A DNA stretch of 64,000 bases from Capitulum mitella (Eukaryota; Arthropoda; Thecostraca; Pollicipedomorpha; Pollicipedidae): NCBI GenBank assembly GCA_030062745.1, contig CP099848.1:2323501-2387500 (forward strand). Reading direction: 5' to 3'. This document shows, piece by piece, positions 1-12,742 of the stretch. The notes beneath the pieces were generated by a model. The model was not told the origin of the DNA. It saw nothing but the letters and a program-made list of their open reading frames with translations, and ran no database searches. Both the position numbers and the translations under genes were made by a program. Numbering within the stretch: position 1 is the first letter of the stretch; each line of letters begins with the position of its first letter.

Positions 1-3000
1 TCTAACGGCCAGATACACACAAACGTAATCTTAACGTCTGTATTTTTTACATCGTAACGTACGAAAACAAACATCGCTTCGCCGTAACTAGCTCAAACTC
101 ACCAGGTGCACCAAAATCCACCCCGCCGCCTTTCCGAAAGGCTTCTGCTTACCAAGAGTTCTAAAATGGGGGTACATCGTTTAGTTTCGCCGCTAGATGG
201 TGGTGGGCGTTTTACCCAAGTGGGCGCCTTACCCCACTCTCCCCTACTTCCCAGCAGGTGAGGAGAGGTGCTCAGACCCTGGCAGGATGCTGGAGAGACC
301 TCATGGAGGCTGCCACAAAAGCGCATCCGATGGGCTTAGGGTCCATACCCCGTTACCCCTCTTGCGATTCGAAAATGTTTCGCTCTTAAACCCGACAACA
401 GAACTGTCCTATATTTCCTAAACGTCGGAGAAAGGTCACCGAAATCATAAAAGTTTTGGGCTTGGGAAATGTCCTGTCTCTCTCATCCAGAGTTCATTTT
501 AACATGTCAAATAGGGAGCAAGTTCTTACTATGGCAGCTAAATCTTCCAATGGGGAAGGAACGTTTGCCTGTAAGATTGACAGGAGGTCCTCGTCCCAGG
601 ACTGACGCCAGGACTCTCAACCTGGGGGCTGCCTGTGAGGCTTGAGAACTTTGCTTACATGGTGGATCCGAAAAAAAACACGCTGTTCGGCATAAGTTTC
701 CGAAGCCTGGATGGATGACAGGAGGCTGCACAGGCTCCGTGTGTATGGGGGGGAGGGGCTAAGGACTGTAGTCCTTCCAAGGAGGCTCTGACGACCTGCC
801 CCGATTGTGCTACTGGCGCCATTAGGCCCGGCAAATCGTGGCGCAAAAACGGCCAAGGCACTACCACAATAAAACCGGCCGCGGATAAAAAGGCGTGCAC
901 GTTCCTCATCTGTTCTGGTGAAACAGGAAACGTAACTCCACAACGGAGACACTGTATATCATCGCTGTATATCATCATATGGTCAATTTTGCTTGAGGAC
1001 ATTGACAGTACACAGGTAACGTAAGCCAGGAAATTATTTCAAACTTGCACTGAAACTTCACGTCCCCACTACACGTTCGTACCATTGCCAGAGAGGAAGA
1101 GAAAAGAATAAAATTTGCAATCATGCTGTCTCTCTTAGAAAAATTCCTTTATCCGGCAATCAGATGTCCCAATAAGGAGACAATGGGGGGGGGGGGGCGC
1201 AATTAAGCAGGGTGGTGTTGGCATCGGGAATTTTCTCCTGCACCAGCAAGGCACAGCTTAACAACTCGGAGCAGGTCCGACAGTCAGAGCCAGAGGCCGA
1301 ATGTTCGCCAGTGATGCCTCTGGTCGAGGTGCCGGACTCTGAAACGCACCACTGCACGCACGTGAGCGACCACGATCCGTCGCGAATTCACTGGCGCGCC
1401 CGTCCCCGCAGCCGGTCGAATTTGTCGACGCCTGTCCGGCCGTCAGGGAGGCGCCGCAGTAACGAGCGGCGTGACTGCGTCGCCCGCGACGTGCCCGTGA
1501 CGTCACGGACCGCCTCCAGACGGCGACGACGGACGGACGATCGCCGGACGCACGCTGCACGGCACAGGGTGAAGCGTGAGACGTCGGCTACAGCGCGCCT
1601 CCAGCACCGGCAGGACGTGGGGAACCAGAGGACGCGGCCCGGAGCGGACGGTGACGCGTCGACCGGCCCGGCCTCTGCGCTGGACCGGCTCACCGCGACA
1701 GCACGTGCCCGCCCCCCCCCTCCGAGACCAATAGCCGGATCTCGTCCGGTGTTGTCGGCGTGTCGCCGAGAAGAGGATCAATCAAATCAGATCGCTCTGA
1801 CATCAAGCTTAGCCTGTATAGCAGCGCCACGTGGGTTCAGTTTTTACACGGGAAACAAGCCGGACGTTTGCACTGCAGTTGGGGTAAAACACCAAATAAA
1901 GACAATGCACCATTGCAGACAAAAATGCAGTGCGATGCTTGACTTCTTTTACATGGCCGCTGTTTATTCCGAATCCACTTCAAGTCTGTTTCCTGGTCTC
2001 TGGTCCCGGGCTGTAAGGAGCCACACCCAGTTTGAACTTCACTACATCCGCCTTTGGTAATGAATCCCCAGCAGCAAGGAGGGGCGTGGGGATCAAGATG
2101 CAAGAGGAAAAGAGGATTATTGTGCCCATAACAGACGGCTTACGACGGCTCAGACGGATTCATTTCTGGTTTCATTGTCAAGAACGTCTCTGTTACGTCG
2201 GCAGGATGCACTTACGCAATACGATCAGCACGCTGGACTTCATCGACGTTGTGCAATAGAAATTGCTGGAAGTCGGGGACAGTTATGAATTTTTTCGGTT
2301 GTAATGGGACATTTGCTACATTTTATGACGCACGGCTGTCGCCCACTTTGTTGGGACCATCGTACGAGTATGAATACCATCATACTACTAAAACTATTCG
2401 ACTGGAAATGGACTTTTATGCCGGAACTGAAGCTTTTTTATGACAACCAAATGCAACCCGTTAGACAGTTTTTTTTTGGTCGACGAGTAATTTAACCGAA
2501 GTTTTTTGTGTTCTCCGAAAACGGTTGGTGCCATTCGACCGTGCACTGACTTCAGTAATGAGGCTTATTGCCAATAATTGTTTATATGAAGCGAATGCAG
2601 GCGAAATGTATATTTCTTAGACCATGTCTCACTTAAGTATGTCGACGCAACTTTGGTGGTTTCTGTGGGTTTCCCCAGGCCATGCCAATATTCAACTGTT
2701 TTCAGCCTAAAAGATGAACTGCATGACGTGGCATAGGGTTGAGGTCCCTTTCATCCAGCTATCACTGTCTCCAGGCAGAAGGAGGAATCTGGCAACATTG
2801 AAGATGTTAGGAAACTCCCTGTTGATATGCAGGCAGTACCGTGCAAACTTCTTCGGCAACAGGTGGGGGCAGGCTGATCGCATTAAGCCCAGATTACATT
2901 GGCGTTTTTCTGGAGCTTCGACGCGCTTCAGGATCCGATGCTAGTGTAAACTGGATTTTACCCTCCGCCATTGGCTTTTTGTACATAGGTGACAAAGTAC

Positions 3001-3589
3001 CCTACCGCCTCCCCTCTCCTTTCCGACGCGCCTCTGTTGTGCCGTTGTCAGTCTGCTTACTTGTCCATTTTCATGTAAAATTAAGGGGACTCAACCGTGT
3101 ACCGTGGGCTTGCATTGTTTAACACAAAGACGGAATATTGGCTCCAGTTGTGTTCGATGAAACTACGCAAAGATTGAATCTACCTGCAAGTGAATAGCAT
3201 TCGTGCTTGAAGAAGAATGTATCATATTTTTCTCGCACAGAGCAAGGCAGTCAGACATTACGAGGGTGGAGCATACTACGCTGGTACTGTATTCAGGTTC
3301 TCCCCATGGTGAAAAAACGCCAGGCCACGCATTGGCTTTTAAGTTAGCCAGTACCAATTCATGCTGATATCACTATAACTGATAGCATCTGGCAACACAG
3401 AGTATACCTGAACAGCTATCACACAGCTCAGGCTCATATTCCTAAAAGAATCGGGCCATGTGCGGGCCCTGTAGCCAAGGCAATTCGCAGGCCAAGCCAT
3501 CAACCCCCGGATATAATGAATTCCCTCATTACGCCAGCTGTAGGCAAAGCCGACTGTAATTAATATCCCCAGGACGTGAGTCAGCCCTG
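1..3589. other. Gene-free stretch with a CpG-rich patch
   Basis: I see no supportable gene here. The section at about 1380-1780 is rich in G, C and CpG and is open in several frames on both strands, which is what GC-rich DNA does by chance. None of those frames shows a recognisable domain, a signal peptide or a matched pair of splice sites. The remainder is AT-richer and has only short frames. The CpG-rich patch could be an unassigned promoter or 5' exon. Confidence 0.5.
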
Positions 3590-3712
3590 CGGCCGTTCCG
3601 TAGGCCTCACATTACATCCTGCAGCCGGTCTCAAGTATCACATCCCGTCATGCGGCCGGTCTCAGGTATCACATCAGCCCCGGTGACCTCTCCTCAGGTC
3701 TCACATCGCACC
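3590..3712. repeat. Short degenerate tandem repeat upstream of the cuticle gene
   Basis: Three to four imperfect copies of a unit resembling GCGGCCGGTCTCAGGTATCA, each followed by CATC-type spacers, run in tandem. They lie about 300 bp upstream of the cuticle gene TATA box. A regulatory role is possible, but nothing in the sequence shows one. Confidence 0.55.
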
Positions 3713-3997
3713 CCCGCGGTCAGCCGTCTGTCAGGCCAGACTCCTGCCCCGCTGCCCGGCTGACAGGGCTGCCCCCCCCCCCCACCGCCGCGGACTGCGG
3801 TCGCTTATCTCGCCTCACCGACCCGGAGGCGGCCGGGGGGGGGGGAGTCAGAACGACCCGCCCCGGTCTTCACATCCGCGTCGACCGCCCGGCGGCCGGA
3901 GGTGTGTCCCGGGCAAGGAGCTGGTCACGACTCGGTCGGATTCCCAGCCGGACGGGGCCGGCGGCGGCAGTGCTCCGTCCCGCCGTCGCCGGGCCGC

Positions 3998-4005
3998 TAT
4001 AAAAG
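3998..4005 (+). promoter_or_regulatory. TATA box of the cuticle protein gene
   Basis: TATAAAAG lies 74 bases upstream of the start codon at 4072 in otherwise very GC-rich DNA. A start site about 30 bases downstream (near 4025-4035) would give a short 5' leader, as is usual for strongly and stage-specifically expressed arthropod cuticle genes. The start site itself is inferred. Confidence 0.7.
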
Positions 4006-4071
4006 CCGGCGGCCGGGCCGCCGTCGAGCACTGGTCCGGCCGAGCAGAGAGAGTGCCCGGAGTGCGCAGCC

Positions 4072-5366
4072 ATGAAGCTGGTAGGTGGAGGCGGGCGGCG
4101 GGGGAGCTCTGGTCGGGGCTGGTCGCCAGCGCGCGGTCGGCACGACGAGGAGGGACGGCGGGCGGGGCCGCTGTCGCTGGACGTGTCCCACGCTGCGGAG
4201 TCTGCCTGGCTGCTCAGAGGGCGTTCGCCGCGGCCACGACAGGTGTCGCATGGCGTCGGGAGGGGAGCGCTGCCGACGACGCTCGAGACGTGGGCACTGA
4301 GCCCGTGACAGAGTGCTCCACCGGCCGGAAGCTGCGTATTGTCATTTGCCTCGCCGGCATGGTGGGCGTAAGCCAACAAGGCCAGATTCAGAAGTTGGAT
4401 TTTGTTCCAGCTTGTGTCACCGCTATCCTATTACGGTCATTCCAGTCAGCCGCCGGTGGGGCCTGGTGGCGGTCCCCGCCCTCACATCCCCCTCCGTTTC
4501 AGCGGATGGTGCTGTGTGTGGTGGCCGACCCTGCCTTCACGCGTCCCTCTCTATTTCAGCTGATCGTGCTGTGCCTGGTGGCGGTCGCCTGGACGGACAG
4601 AAATGCCAAGCCAATCCGGCACATTGCGGAATGGAACCAGGATGGATCCTACAAGTTTGAGTAAGGGGCGCTACACTCGGCCACAGCAAGCGCTGGCTGC
4701 CGACATATCTTTTCCGCATTCTGACGCTTGAAAACTTTGTTTGGAAGGCGTCGGCCGATTTTTTAACGTGTTGAACTTCATCGACGCACAGCTTCGCAAA
4801 CATTGCTCAGAAAGAAGAAAAAACAGTGATCCCTGAAGGATCACGATTCTTCGAGAGGTACCTGGTTTTGGGACAGTAGGTACAAATAATGTCACGGAAT
4901 ATTCATATGTTTGGTGAACCACGGCAAACATTTCCCTGGGCATTTTTTGTTTGTTTTCAGGGCTGCTGCACCTGAAGTCGTACTCTGCTGTGGGGTGCAA
5001 CTTATTCTTATTATACAGCTCATTGTTATAATACAGCCCATTGTCATAGGCCACCCTTGTAGCTTATTCTCTCGGAATGCAGCCCAAACGGAATTTACTT
5101 CTACACGTTTTTGACTCTGCCTGTCCTGGGAAAAGATGCTTCTGGTACTCCATCTGTAACGTAGCCTTCGCCGTTCCAGCATAAAAACCTCCAACGGCAT
5201 CGAGGCGCAAGAGAGTGGCATCGCCTACCCGGGGCTGAAGAACGAGACGGGTAACTACGTGAGGACGGGCAGCTACAGCTACACCTGGGAGGGCGTCACC
5301 TACACGGTCGACTGGCGAGCCGACGAGAACGGCTACAGCGCCACCGGCAGCCACCTGCCGCTGTGA
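4072..5366 (+). CDS. RR-1 type cuticle protein (chitin_bind_4), 3 exons
   Basis: Small secreted structural protein of the cuticle, expected to bind chitin through a Rebers-Riddiford domain. Exons are 4072-4080, 4560-4660 and 5180-5366, joined through GTAGGT/TTTCAG and GTAAGG/TTCCAG in consistent phase to give 98 residues. Exon 1 encodes only M-K-L, the usual design in arthropod cuticle genes. Exon 2 completes the signal peptide (MKLLIVLCLVAVAW). The RR region starts at DGSYKF (about residue 31) and continues through TSNGIEAQESG to a C-terminal core containing GSYSYTWEGVTYTVDW, then ADENGY and HLP. The Y-x-A-D-E-N-G-Y form and the short aromatic-rich core point to RR-1 (flexible cuticle) rather than RR-2. 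The protein ends directly after the domain. A TATA box lies upstream. Intron 1 ends in a tandem duplication of the acceptor region. Confidence in family and exon structure is high; the specific cuticle is unknown. Confidence 0.9.
4438..4590 (+). repeat. Triplicated acceptor/signal-peptide segment in cuticle intron 1
   Basis: Three imperfect tandem copies, spaced 57 and 56 bases, each carry a pyrimidine tract, a CAG, and sequence resembling the start of exon 2. The acceptor-like AGs end at 4446, 4503 and 4559; the last is the one that gives the correct protein. After the second AG the sequence still resembles the signal-peptide core (R-M-V-L-C-V-V-A against L-I-V-L-C-L-V-A). Using either upstream AG would shift the frame by 2 nt. 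Confidence 0.7.
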
Positions 5367-8300
5367 GCTGCCGTGGAGGGTGGTCCGCCGGGCCGGCCGG
5401 CCGCGGTCCACAGGCTCGACCAATCACCGCGTCTCGTTTCCGGAGACCACGCCCTCCGGCTCGCTCCGCCCCGTTCCCGGGCAACCCGGCGGCCCCCACG
5501 CCTTCCAGGTCCAGATGGCCGGGTCAGTTCAGCCGGAGCCGCCGCTCTGCCGCTCTTCTGAGCCACTCGAGTCTGCCGTGCAAAAGGCCAGACTGACTGT
5601 GGACCAGTTAGGTACTTCCTTGTCGCTCCGATTCCCCGCTCGTTTCCCATTGCTCAGGCTACGTTTCCTGAGCAATCCACCTGACTGAAGTCATTCAGCT
5701 TTGATGTATCAGCGTGTGGCCCAGAATCAGTTTTGAGTGCGTTGGCACGGTACACAGCGTGTCGTTGTATGGAACCAGGTGTTGGCGAATGTGGAGGTTT
5801 TTTATGAATACATTGATATTTGTAATGGATTCTTTTTGGCCTACGAAATGACTGAATCACTATGGGACCTTGGAACGTCCCATACAGGCATTGAGAGATG
5901 GACGTATTTGTTGCTGCTGGGTACTTTGGAACACCGACTTCGACGCAGTTATTCGTGTGCATTGCTTTGGCGTGATGCCCGGGTTCCGAGGCGGCCCCAT
6001 GGGTGTCATCGTTGTGTGTAGTCGTGTAGGTGTCGCCGTTGCAAGTGCGTCAACTCGTGCTGTTCCGGCTTGTGACGTCACACGACAGCTAGATAACAAG
6101 GCAGAAAGAAATTTCCCGGAAATCGGCTTAAAACTCACTAAATACTGAGTCTTTAAACGTAATTAGCATTCTAATTAAATTTATGAGGCTGCTAGCAACA
6201 CGCTGGTCATCTCATTCGAATGCGTTTTGAAGATAGTGGATTCCGTGGAAATTTTGCGCGGAAACGGAAAGCTTTTGGAAAAATTTCAATAAAGGAACAG
6301 AAAAGCTGACGCGTTACGAAGCAAATGTGTTTCATTTTACATCTACGCAGAACGCGTCCAGGGGACACAGTCCCAACCAGCATTTTGGCTGGATGATGAT
6401 TGGCGATGAACACATGTCTTCTGTAGGCTGGGAAGCCCGTTTTGGCTTAATTTCGACTCGAAATGGCCTTAACTGTGCCCCTGTCCTTCGATGAGGGGAC
6501 GGGGAGCAGATTCAGACTAACGTAATCTGGGCCGCGTAGGGGATAGCCCATTGGGACTGCAACCAATGAGTTTCCCGACCGGATAGCCCGACGGAGAGGC
6601 ACTCTGGCGGCGGGATCGAGGCGTGTGAACCGGGCCGGTCGGTGTGACCCGGGGGCAGCAGTCCCACCGGAGGCCATTTTGTATGGGTGGTCAAATAAGG
6701 CGCCGCTGTGTCTCCCGACTTCAAGCCGCGTGAACCGCTTATAGCCAGGACTAGCTGATATGACCGGAATCCGACAGCCTGATCTGAGACAATCTAGGAT
6801 GGGCTGCCAGACATGGCAACGTCGGTTTCCGAACTAAATCCGCATGCAAAGTAGAAGGCACCGTGCGCTGGTCTTAGGGAGAAGACTTCGCGGGAGATTT
6901 CGAAGATTTCGCGAGAGTCAGTGGAAAACAGTGCGTCACCACACACCCTTCATCTATGAAGCAAATGAGATTTCAGTGCAAACAAAATTTGCATGGATTC
7001 ACTTGTTTTGCCATTTCTTTCATGAATGAATCACCCAGACGCGAAAAGTCACGAGTGACCACACTCACGTCCACCTTTGCCATCCGCTCCTGGGCCGGGG
7101 TCAGCTCAGCAGAAGTTGGCCTGGCGCAGGCTTGACGGCGCACCAATGTGTGCGACTCATATCGACTGCAATTTACGGACGGCAAAGAAACGAAATGGCC
7201 GAATCCGTTCGGTCTCTTTCATGAGCAACATTTCGAACTAACTTCTTATGTGAAGAGAACCCTGTCGATCTCCTCACAAACAGCATCGGTTGAGATTCAG
7301 CATTTCGTTCTACGTTCTTCTGGCTGGATTTCCTCTGGTTTCATTGACTTTTTAACTAAGGGCTCGCAAGAGTGCTGATAAAATATAAATCAAATTCTCA
7401 TCATCCAAGCTGCAGAGATCAGAATCAGTACGTGCCCCGTCTCAGTAATAAGTAAGTCTCGAGAGGAAAGACCTGTAGGTCTGTAGTTTCCAATGTCCCC
7501 ATTAAATCAACGTTACGCTGAACTTAACAAAATCACGCAATCGGCTAGCGGCAGGCACCTCAGAGAAACGCCGTAAAAGCTTAAATACGTGTACTGGTTG
7601 GTGGCGGTTTTATTTTTCTGATTCTGGTACCCGGCATCTAGGTGTCGTTTCTTGTCTGCCCCTCAGAGAGAGGAACATTACGAAAATTCAATACACAATG
7701 AAAAGCAGAAACACGTTCGTGGAGGCAGATGTTCCCGCAGAGATTCAAGGAAAAACAGCAGTGGAACTGCGTTCTGTCAGGTAGAAGTTTCAAATAGGGC
7801 ACACAGGGTAGTGGTCTAACCAACTCTGACGAACTTCGAATAAATATCGTATAGGGGTTATGTTAAGATAGTCTAAAAAATGTTTCTGGTCTTACTTGAA
7901 AAACACTCCTGTGAATATGGTCTTCATCTCGCGTTAACAGCAGGGCACTTTTAAATCCGCGAGAGCACAGACCGTTTTAGACTGTTCCTTTTCATGCTAT
8001 CAGTAGAGCTGAAGCTGACCTTCCCAATGTGCGGGCAGGCTGGTCCCGTAGCCGTCCGTTCGACTCAGTCGTAAACAGCAGTGTTTCGAGTGCACTAGGA
8101 GGAGGGCTGTCTGCGCTCCAGGAAGAGTCGAAATGAACTTCAGTCAGTCAATAGGGACTTAGGCTGGGTATGGCCGGACGAACCAAATGTCTAGTGCGTT
8201 CGAAAGGCTGTTGTCTAATACACTCACCAGTATGTAAACCTAATGACTGACTCCGTAGAGAAATGTCGTTGGTCACCCGGTACGGCGTAGGCCTCGAGCA

Positions 8301-8389
8301 TTTGGCTATTGCATTGCTGATGCATTTTGATGGTCAGAGCCAGGCATGGATCCAACGGAGCCATGGGGGCGATCACCCCCCATCCAGGC
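5367..8389. other. Gene-free stretch
   Basis: No gene recognised. The first 300 bases are GC-rich 3' flank of the cuticle gene, with no clear AATAAA close by. The rest is mixed-composition sequence with short, unremarkable open frames on both strands. Confidence 0.5.
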
Positions 8390-9290
8390 CTAAGAAGGGG
8401 CCCTGTATGAGCTTCTCGAGGTCTCTGTGAAAACGTGACGGGTTCTTGGTGCATTTGTGGGGGCCTTTGGGAGGGTCAGATGACCCCTGGAAAGCATAAA
8501 AGGTCCCCTGAAACCTCCAAAGGACCCCTGAGACCACCACAGGGCCCCAACACGGCAGATTGGCCCTGAGACCACCATAAGGGTCACAGGGCCCCTGAAA
8601 CAGCCAAGATGAGGGCTGGGCCCCTAGAACGGCATATATCTAGGACGGCATAGGGGTCCCTGGAATGTCATAGGGGCCCTGAATGGGTTTCATGGGCCTG
8701 CGTGAAAAGCTGAAGGTTCCTGATGCAGTCAGAAAGCCTCCGGAAGGGTCAATGAGACGACACAACAGCCCATGAGATGGCTAAAAGGGCCTCTGAGACT
8801 CCCCAAGGGTCCTTGGGACCGCAAGAAGGGCCAAACGCGGTGAAGGCCCCATGAGACCACTCAAAGAGATATCCTTTGGCATGAGACGGCGAGAACTGAA
8901 GAGAGTGTCTAGCACATCATGAGGAGACCCTGGCCAGCCAAAGGGGCTCCCTAAGCGAGGTTTCGTCGGTGACCTCCTTAACCCCGAGAGGGGCCCCAAA
9001 TGGGCGACACTGGTCTTTTTGAAAACCGGAGGAGTTCCTGATGCAGCCAGGGAGGGGGCCGGAACGGTCAGAGAGGTCTTGAGACGGTGAGATGGACCTC
9101 CACACGACAGAGGGCCTCTGAGACCGCCAAAAGGTCAGAGGGAACGATAAGAGGACCTCTAAGACGACATGGGGGCCCTGGACGGTCAGATTGCTCCCAG
9201 ATGTGTAAGATGGGTTCCTGGCACGGAAAAGGTCCCCCTGAGGCTGCCAGCAAGGCCCCTGAAGCGCCAAAAAATGTCCCTGGTACGGCT
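8390..9290. repeat. Degenerate GGGCCCCTGAGAC-type satellite, block 1
   Basis: About 900 bases consist of diverged copies of a roughly 30-35 bp motif built around 'agGGGCCCCTGAGACCaCCA', for example near 8510-8600 and 9105-9260. Copies vary in length, so the array is old. It continues beyond the interrupting MITEs at about 9560-9960 and 10180-10300. Open frames here follow the repeat and are not genes. Confidence 0.7.
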
Positions 9291-9295
9291 ACGGG

Positions 9296-9545
9296 GGGGA
9301 TCCATGGGGGCCATAGCCCTCCTGAGCCAAGCTGTCTACACTAAATACAAGGGGATTTCGCATAAATAAGTAATAGTGATCATATATATGTTGCAAAAAC
9401 AAACATTATATGTTTTTCTGTACATTAAGTATAAGATAAATTGCCCAAAATTGGTACCTTTTCTTAAAAAAATTGTCATATGCCTGTGGCATATGACAAA
9501 ATTTGACATTTGCCCCCCCCCCCCAGGAGAATCCTGGCTACGTGC
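9296..9545 (-). mobile_element. MITE-like repeat, copy A
   Basis: Read on the minus strand this matches three other copies in the window (9970-10173, 25195-25443, 26485-26724). It starts with CACGTAGCCAGGAT, then a run of G, then a TGTCAAATTTTG-type block, a TTTGCAACATATATATGATC block and a CTTGGCTCAG-type end. No coding capacity is visible. The GTAGCCAGG terminus and GC-homopolymer flanks resemble non-autonomous DNA transposons. This copy contains a short inverted repeat around CATATGCC/GGCATATG (about 9478-9495). Confidence 0.7.
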
Positions 9546-9559
9546 CTGCCAGACATACA

Positions 9560-9883
9560 TGTATAAAAGAAGATGACCCCTGATACAGGCATGGAGAATC
9601 GTTCAGAAGCGTTCAGAGGGCCCTTAACTTTGCACAGGGGCCCTGAAATCGCTAAAAGGTCTTTTTTAACTATCAGAGTGCCGAGACCAGAGGGACAACC
9701 AGGAAAACACGGGGTCCACTGAGAGTTTTAGAGAGGTGTCTGATACTGCTAACTAGCAGCTTCTAGCAATAGGGGCCCTTGAGACGACCACAGGGGCCCC
9801 TGAAACTAGAAAACCTTGAGACATCCAGACGGCTCCTGAAAAGGCCAAAGGACCTAGAGCATTGTCAGAAGCGCCTGTGTCAT

Positions 9884-9923
<40 letters not shown>

Positions 9924-9965
9924 TTTATAGAGGGTCCTTGTTACTGTCTGAGAGGCTCCTTAGAC
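9560..9965. repeat. Satellite block 2 with a (GA)n microsatellite
   Basis: This continues the GGGCCCCTGAGAC-type satellite between two MITE copies. It includes a nearly pure GA dinucleotide run of about 34 bases at roughly 9886-9920. The open frame across it encodes only Arg-Glu repeats and is not a gene. Confidence 0.7.
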
Positions 9966-9969
9966 GGCA

Positions 9970-10173
9970 AGCACCTAGCCAGGATTTTTCTCGGGAGGGG
10001 TGGGGAATGTCTAATTTTGTCGCATGCGCACAGGAAAACATATAATGTTTGCTTTTGCACCATATATATTATCGTTATTACGTATTCCTGCAAAATCGCT
10101 ATATATCTAACGTACACCGCTCGGCTCAGGGGAGGGGGGCATGACCCCTATGGCCCCCTTGGCTACGTCCCTG
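9970..10173 (+). mobile_element. MITE-like repeat, copy B
   Basis: Left end CACCTAGCCAGGATTTTTCT, then TCTAATTTTGTCGCATG, an AACATATAATGTTTGC block, an ATCGCTATATATCTA block and CGCTCGGCTCAG, then a C/G-rich run ending TTGGCTACGTCCCTG. The two ends are imperfect terminal inverted repeats of the CAGGGACGTAGCCA type. No open frame is seen. It is inserted in the satellite array, which resumes directly after it. Confidence 0.75.
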
Positions 10174-10301
10174 TTAGACAGCAAAAATTCCCCAGGAATG
10201 ACAGGGGGACTCGAGATGGCTTCAGCGTCCATGAAACTGCCAAAAAAGCGGCTAAGACGTCCCCATGGACAAGTGAAACTGTGTCGTGAACCTAAGAACA
10301 C

Positions 10302-10766
10302 AACAGGGCCGTGACGGCAGACGGCCCGAGACCAACCAAAAGTGTCCCTGTCAGTGCCAGAGGAAACGTAACCTAAGCTAGCAAAAACGTCTCCAGAAAC
10401 TAAGACAGGGCAGCGGGGCTCCTGGACCACAAACCGGCACGACGTTTCAAACAGATGGAGAGACGCAGTCGCCAAAAATCCCTCTCTTGCTTTTTTTAAT
10501 TTTCATTTATTATTTATTTTTTTTATATTTCGGCCTCTCTGTATGGGAAGAAAACGCACAATTTTCTAACATAAAGTGACGCGCTTGAATTTTCCAGTTA
10601 CATTAAATCGTAAAAAAACAAAATTACTTCAAATATTCCCTCTAGGACGAAGGCAGACCAGCGTCTTTTTCATATCCCAAGAGCAAAAAATGGGGGCCGG
10701 CCGGGAAGAGGGTCCCGCACTGACCACTCCCCCCTTTGCGAAATCCCGGATCCGCCCCTGGCCAAA
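10302..10766 (+). mobile_element. Dispersed repeat with GGATCC-type terminus, copy 1
   Basis: This block shares extended, ordered similarity with 29810-30302. Shared blocks are the ACAGGGCC start, a GACGGCAGA/GGCCCGAGACCA block, a CTAAGCTA block, GGGGCTCCTGGAC, a CTCTGTATG/GAAAACGCA block, a TATTTGCC-like block and an end at GATCCGCCCCTGG. The reverse complement of the end, CCAGGGGCGGATC, is a common type of transposon terminus in invertebrates. No coding frame is recognised. Confidence 0.65.
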
Positions 10767-12742
10767 ACATTGTATACTGTTGTCCAGACACCACAATGCG
10801 CTCACGGCGGCAGTTCCCGAAAAGACGGATTGTCCCGGAAAGGCAAGGTCGCAGTCTTACCTTGGATTTCAGTCACGATAGCGTATGGCCACCGCTTTCG
10901 TCGTCGTCCACGTGTGTTAACTTTATTCCCGGAGGGTTAGACGGTAGAGCCGATTCCCGGCGGTGATTGTATCGGACCCCCCCCAGATCTCAAGAACTAC
11001 AAATACAATTTCATCGCAACAAACGGAAATCGATTTGCCATGACATCTACTACATTTTTGAAGATTTTTTTTCTTCAGAATCTTAAAAGGGTTAGATACG
11101 GAGAGGGGGGACAAAAAAGGTCAAAATAGGAGAGATTTTTGGACTTGTTACAAGTCTGCTGTTTACGGAGCGATATCTATGCAATGGACATGAATCGAGG
11201 GCTTATTGATACAACTTTTACTTTATTTGAAATGTATGGGCCCATACATTTCAAATTTTGAGAAAATCCATAGGCGTTCACGGGGTTTTGAAAATGAGAG
11301 TACCATTTTTAAAAAAAAATTGAGCTAACAAAAAAGTTAGAGACATCTTCTAGCTTTTTTTAGTCATGTTATGTCGAAGAAGTACAAATCGTGTTACACT
11401 GTATAACGTTGGTACAGGCGGCGCCAGGGATACGAAAAAGGGGGGACTGTCACATGTTCATCTTATGAATTTGACCTTATCAAAGTCGTAACGTATCGTA
11501 ACACAACGTAAAAACAAACTTATACGACATCATCTTACGACCTTTGACCTTAATGACCTCCAATGAATTCAGAGTCACATGAAATGATCTTGAGTGCATT
11601 TCATATTGTTTGAACGTTTCCAGTCATTTGAACTGACATTATTTCTAGAATTCCATTTTATGGCTATCGTGATGCAGGGTACGTGAAGTGACATTTCAGA
11701 TAGTAGCCCCTTGACCGACCTGATATCTACTTGGAACATGATAAGCAAGTAGAGGGTACGGTTTTACGCCCTATGTATTCCAACTTCTGCATTTGGAAAA
11801 TTAGCGCAAAAATTGCTGCTATGAAACCAAATTTTGACATGTGACGTACGTCTGACCTTGTGGAGAGCCTTTCAGATCATCGGTATTATTTTGGTATGCT
11901 TTCCCAGTTATTTACCTATACACAAACAGAAAGTTTCAGGTTTTATCTTCAAAACTTTATTTTTGGCGGCCATTTTTGTTTTATCTTTAACAGGACCAAG
12001 AACGATCTGAGGTGCCTCCCAAAAACCTTGCCTGACCCCGCCCCGACATTAATAAAACTACGAAATTTTGCTACAGTACGTGAAACGTATAGGTTGGAAA
12101 GCGACCAAGTGTCGTGAAGCTGCGTCAAAAACCCTCGAATTGGCAAACAAAAAACCCGAGCCGGGAGTAAGCTCAAACACATGCAACATTGGTCGCTGCG
12201 TCAGCTGTGCCTGCGACTGAAATACATTTAGAGGTTCAGGCGGGCGGTCGTGACGACTGGCTGCCCCGGTTTACCGCTTCGCCACTCGGAGCTTTATTGG
12301 GCTGCTATCCCAAACGTCACTGCATCCCCCTGCTGTTTTGTCAGTAACGTGAGGTGGTGTGACGTCAAGTGCGTTTCGTAACTCCGTGCCTTATTGCGGG
12401 AGGAGGGGGAGAGGGTCTTTTCCGTCCCTTCCTTTGGTTTTCCCGATGTTACTTTCGAACGACAAATTCCAGCGCGCTGGAGCCGCTGCAGCCGCTGTGG
12501 CGCTTCCAAATTTCAAGTCGCTGCCTTGGGTTCGCCTGGCCCACATGTATGCATCGCCATTCGGTGTCCACGATGTAGTAGAACGACTTCCGCTCTCCCG
12601 TCGTTGCCGTGACGTGCTTGTGTGGAATACCAGCAGCGTGCGGTAGCCGACTCTCCCGCATCAACGCGGCAGACAGGGCTTGCAAGGAACTCATCAGGGA
12701 GGACGGAGAGACCAGGCAGAGCGAGAGTCAAAAGGGGCCTCA
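10767..12742. other. Gene-free stretch
   Basis: No gene recognised. It is mostly AT-rich, with short frames in all phases. It contains a palindromic pair AAATGTATGGGCCCATACATTT at about 11230-11251. Confidence 0.5.

Noticed and set aside
1212..2060. 282-codon plus-strand open frame
   Set aside because: It crosses a CpG-rich patch that is open in several frames on both strands, is very Arg/Ser-rich and has no domain or splice support.
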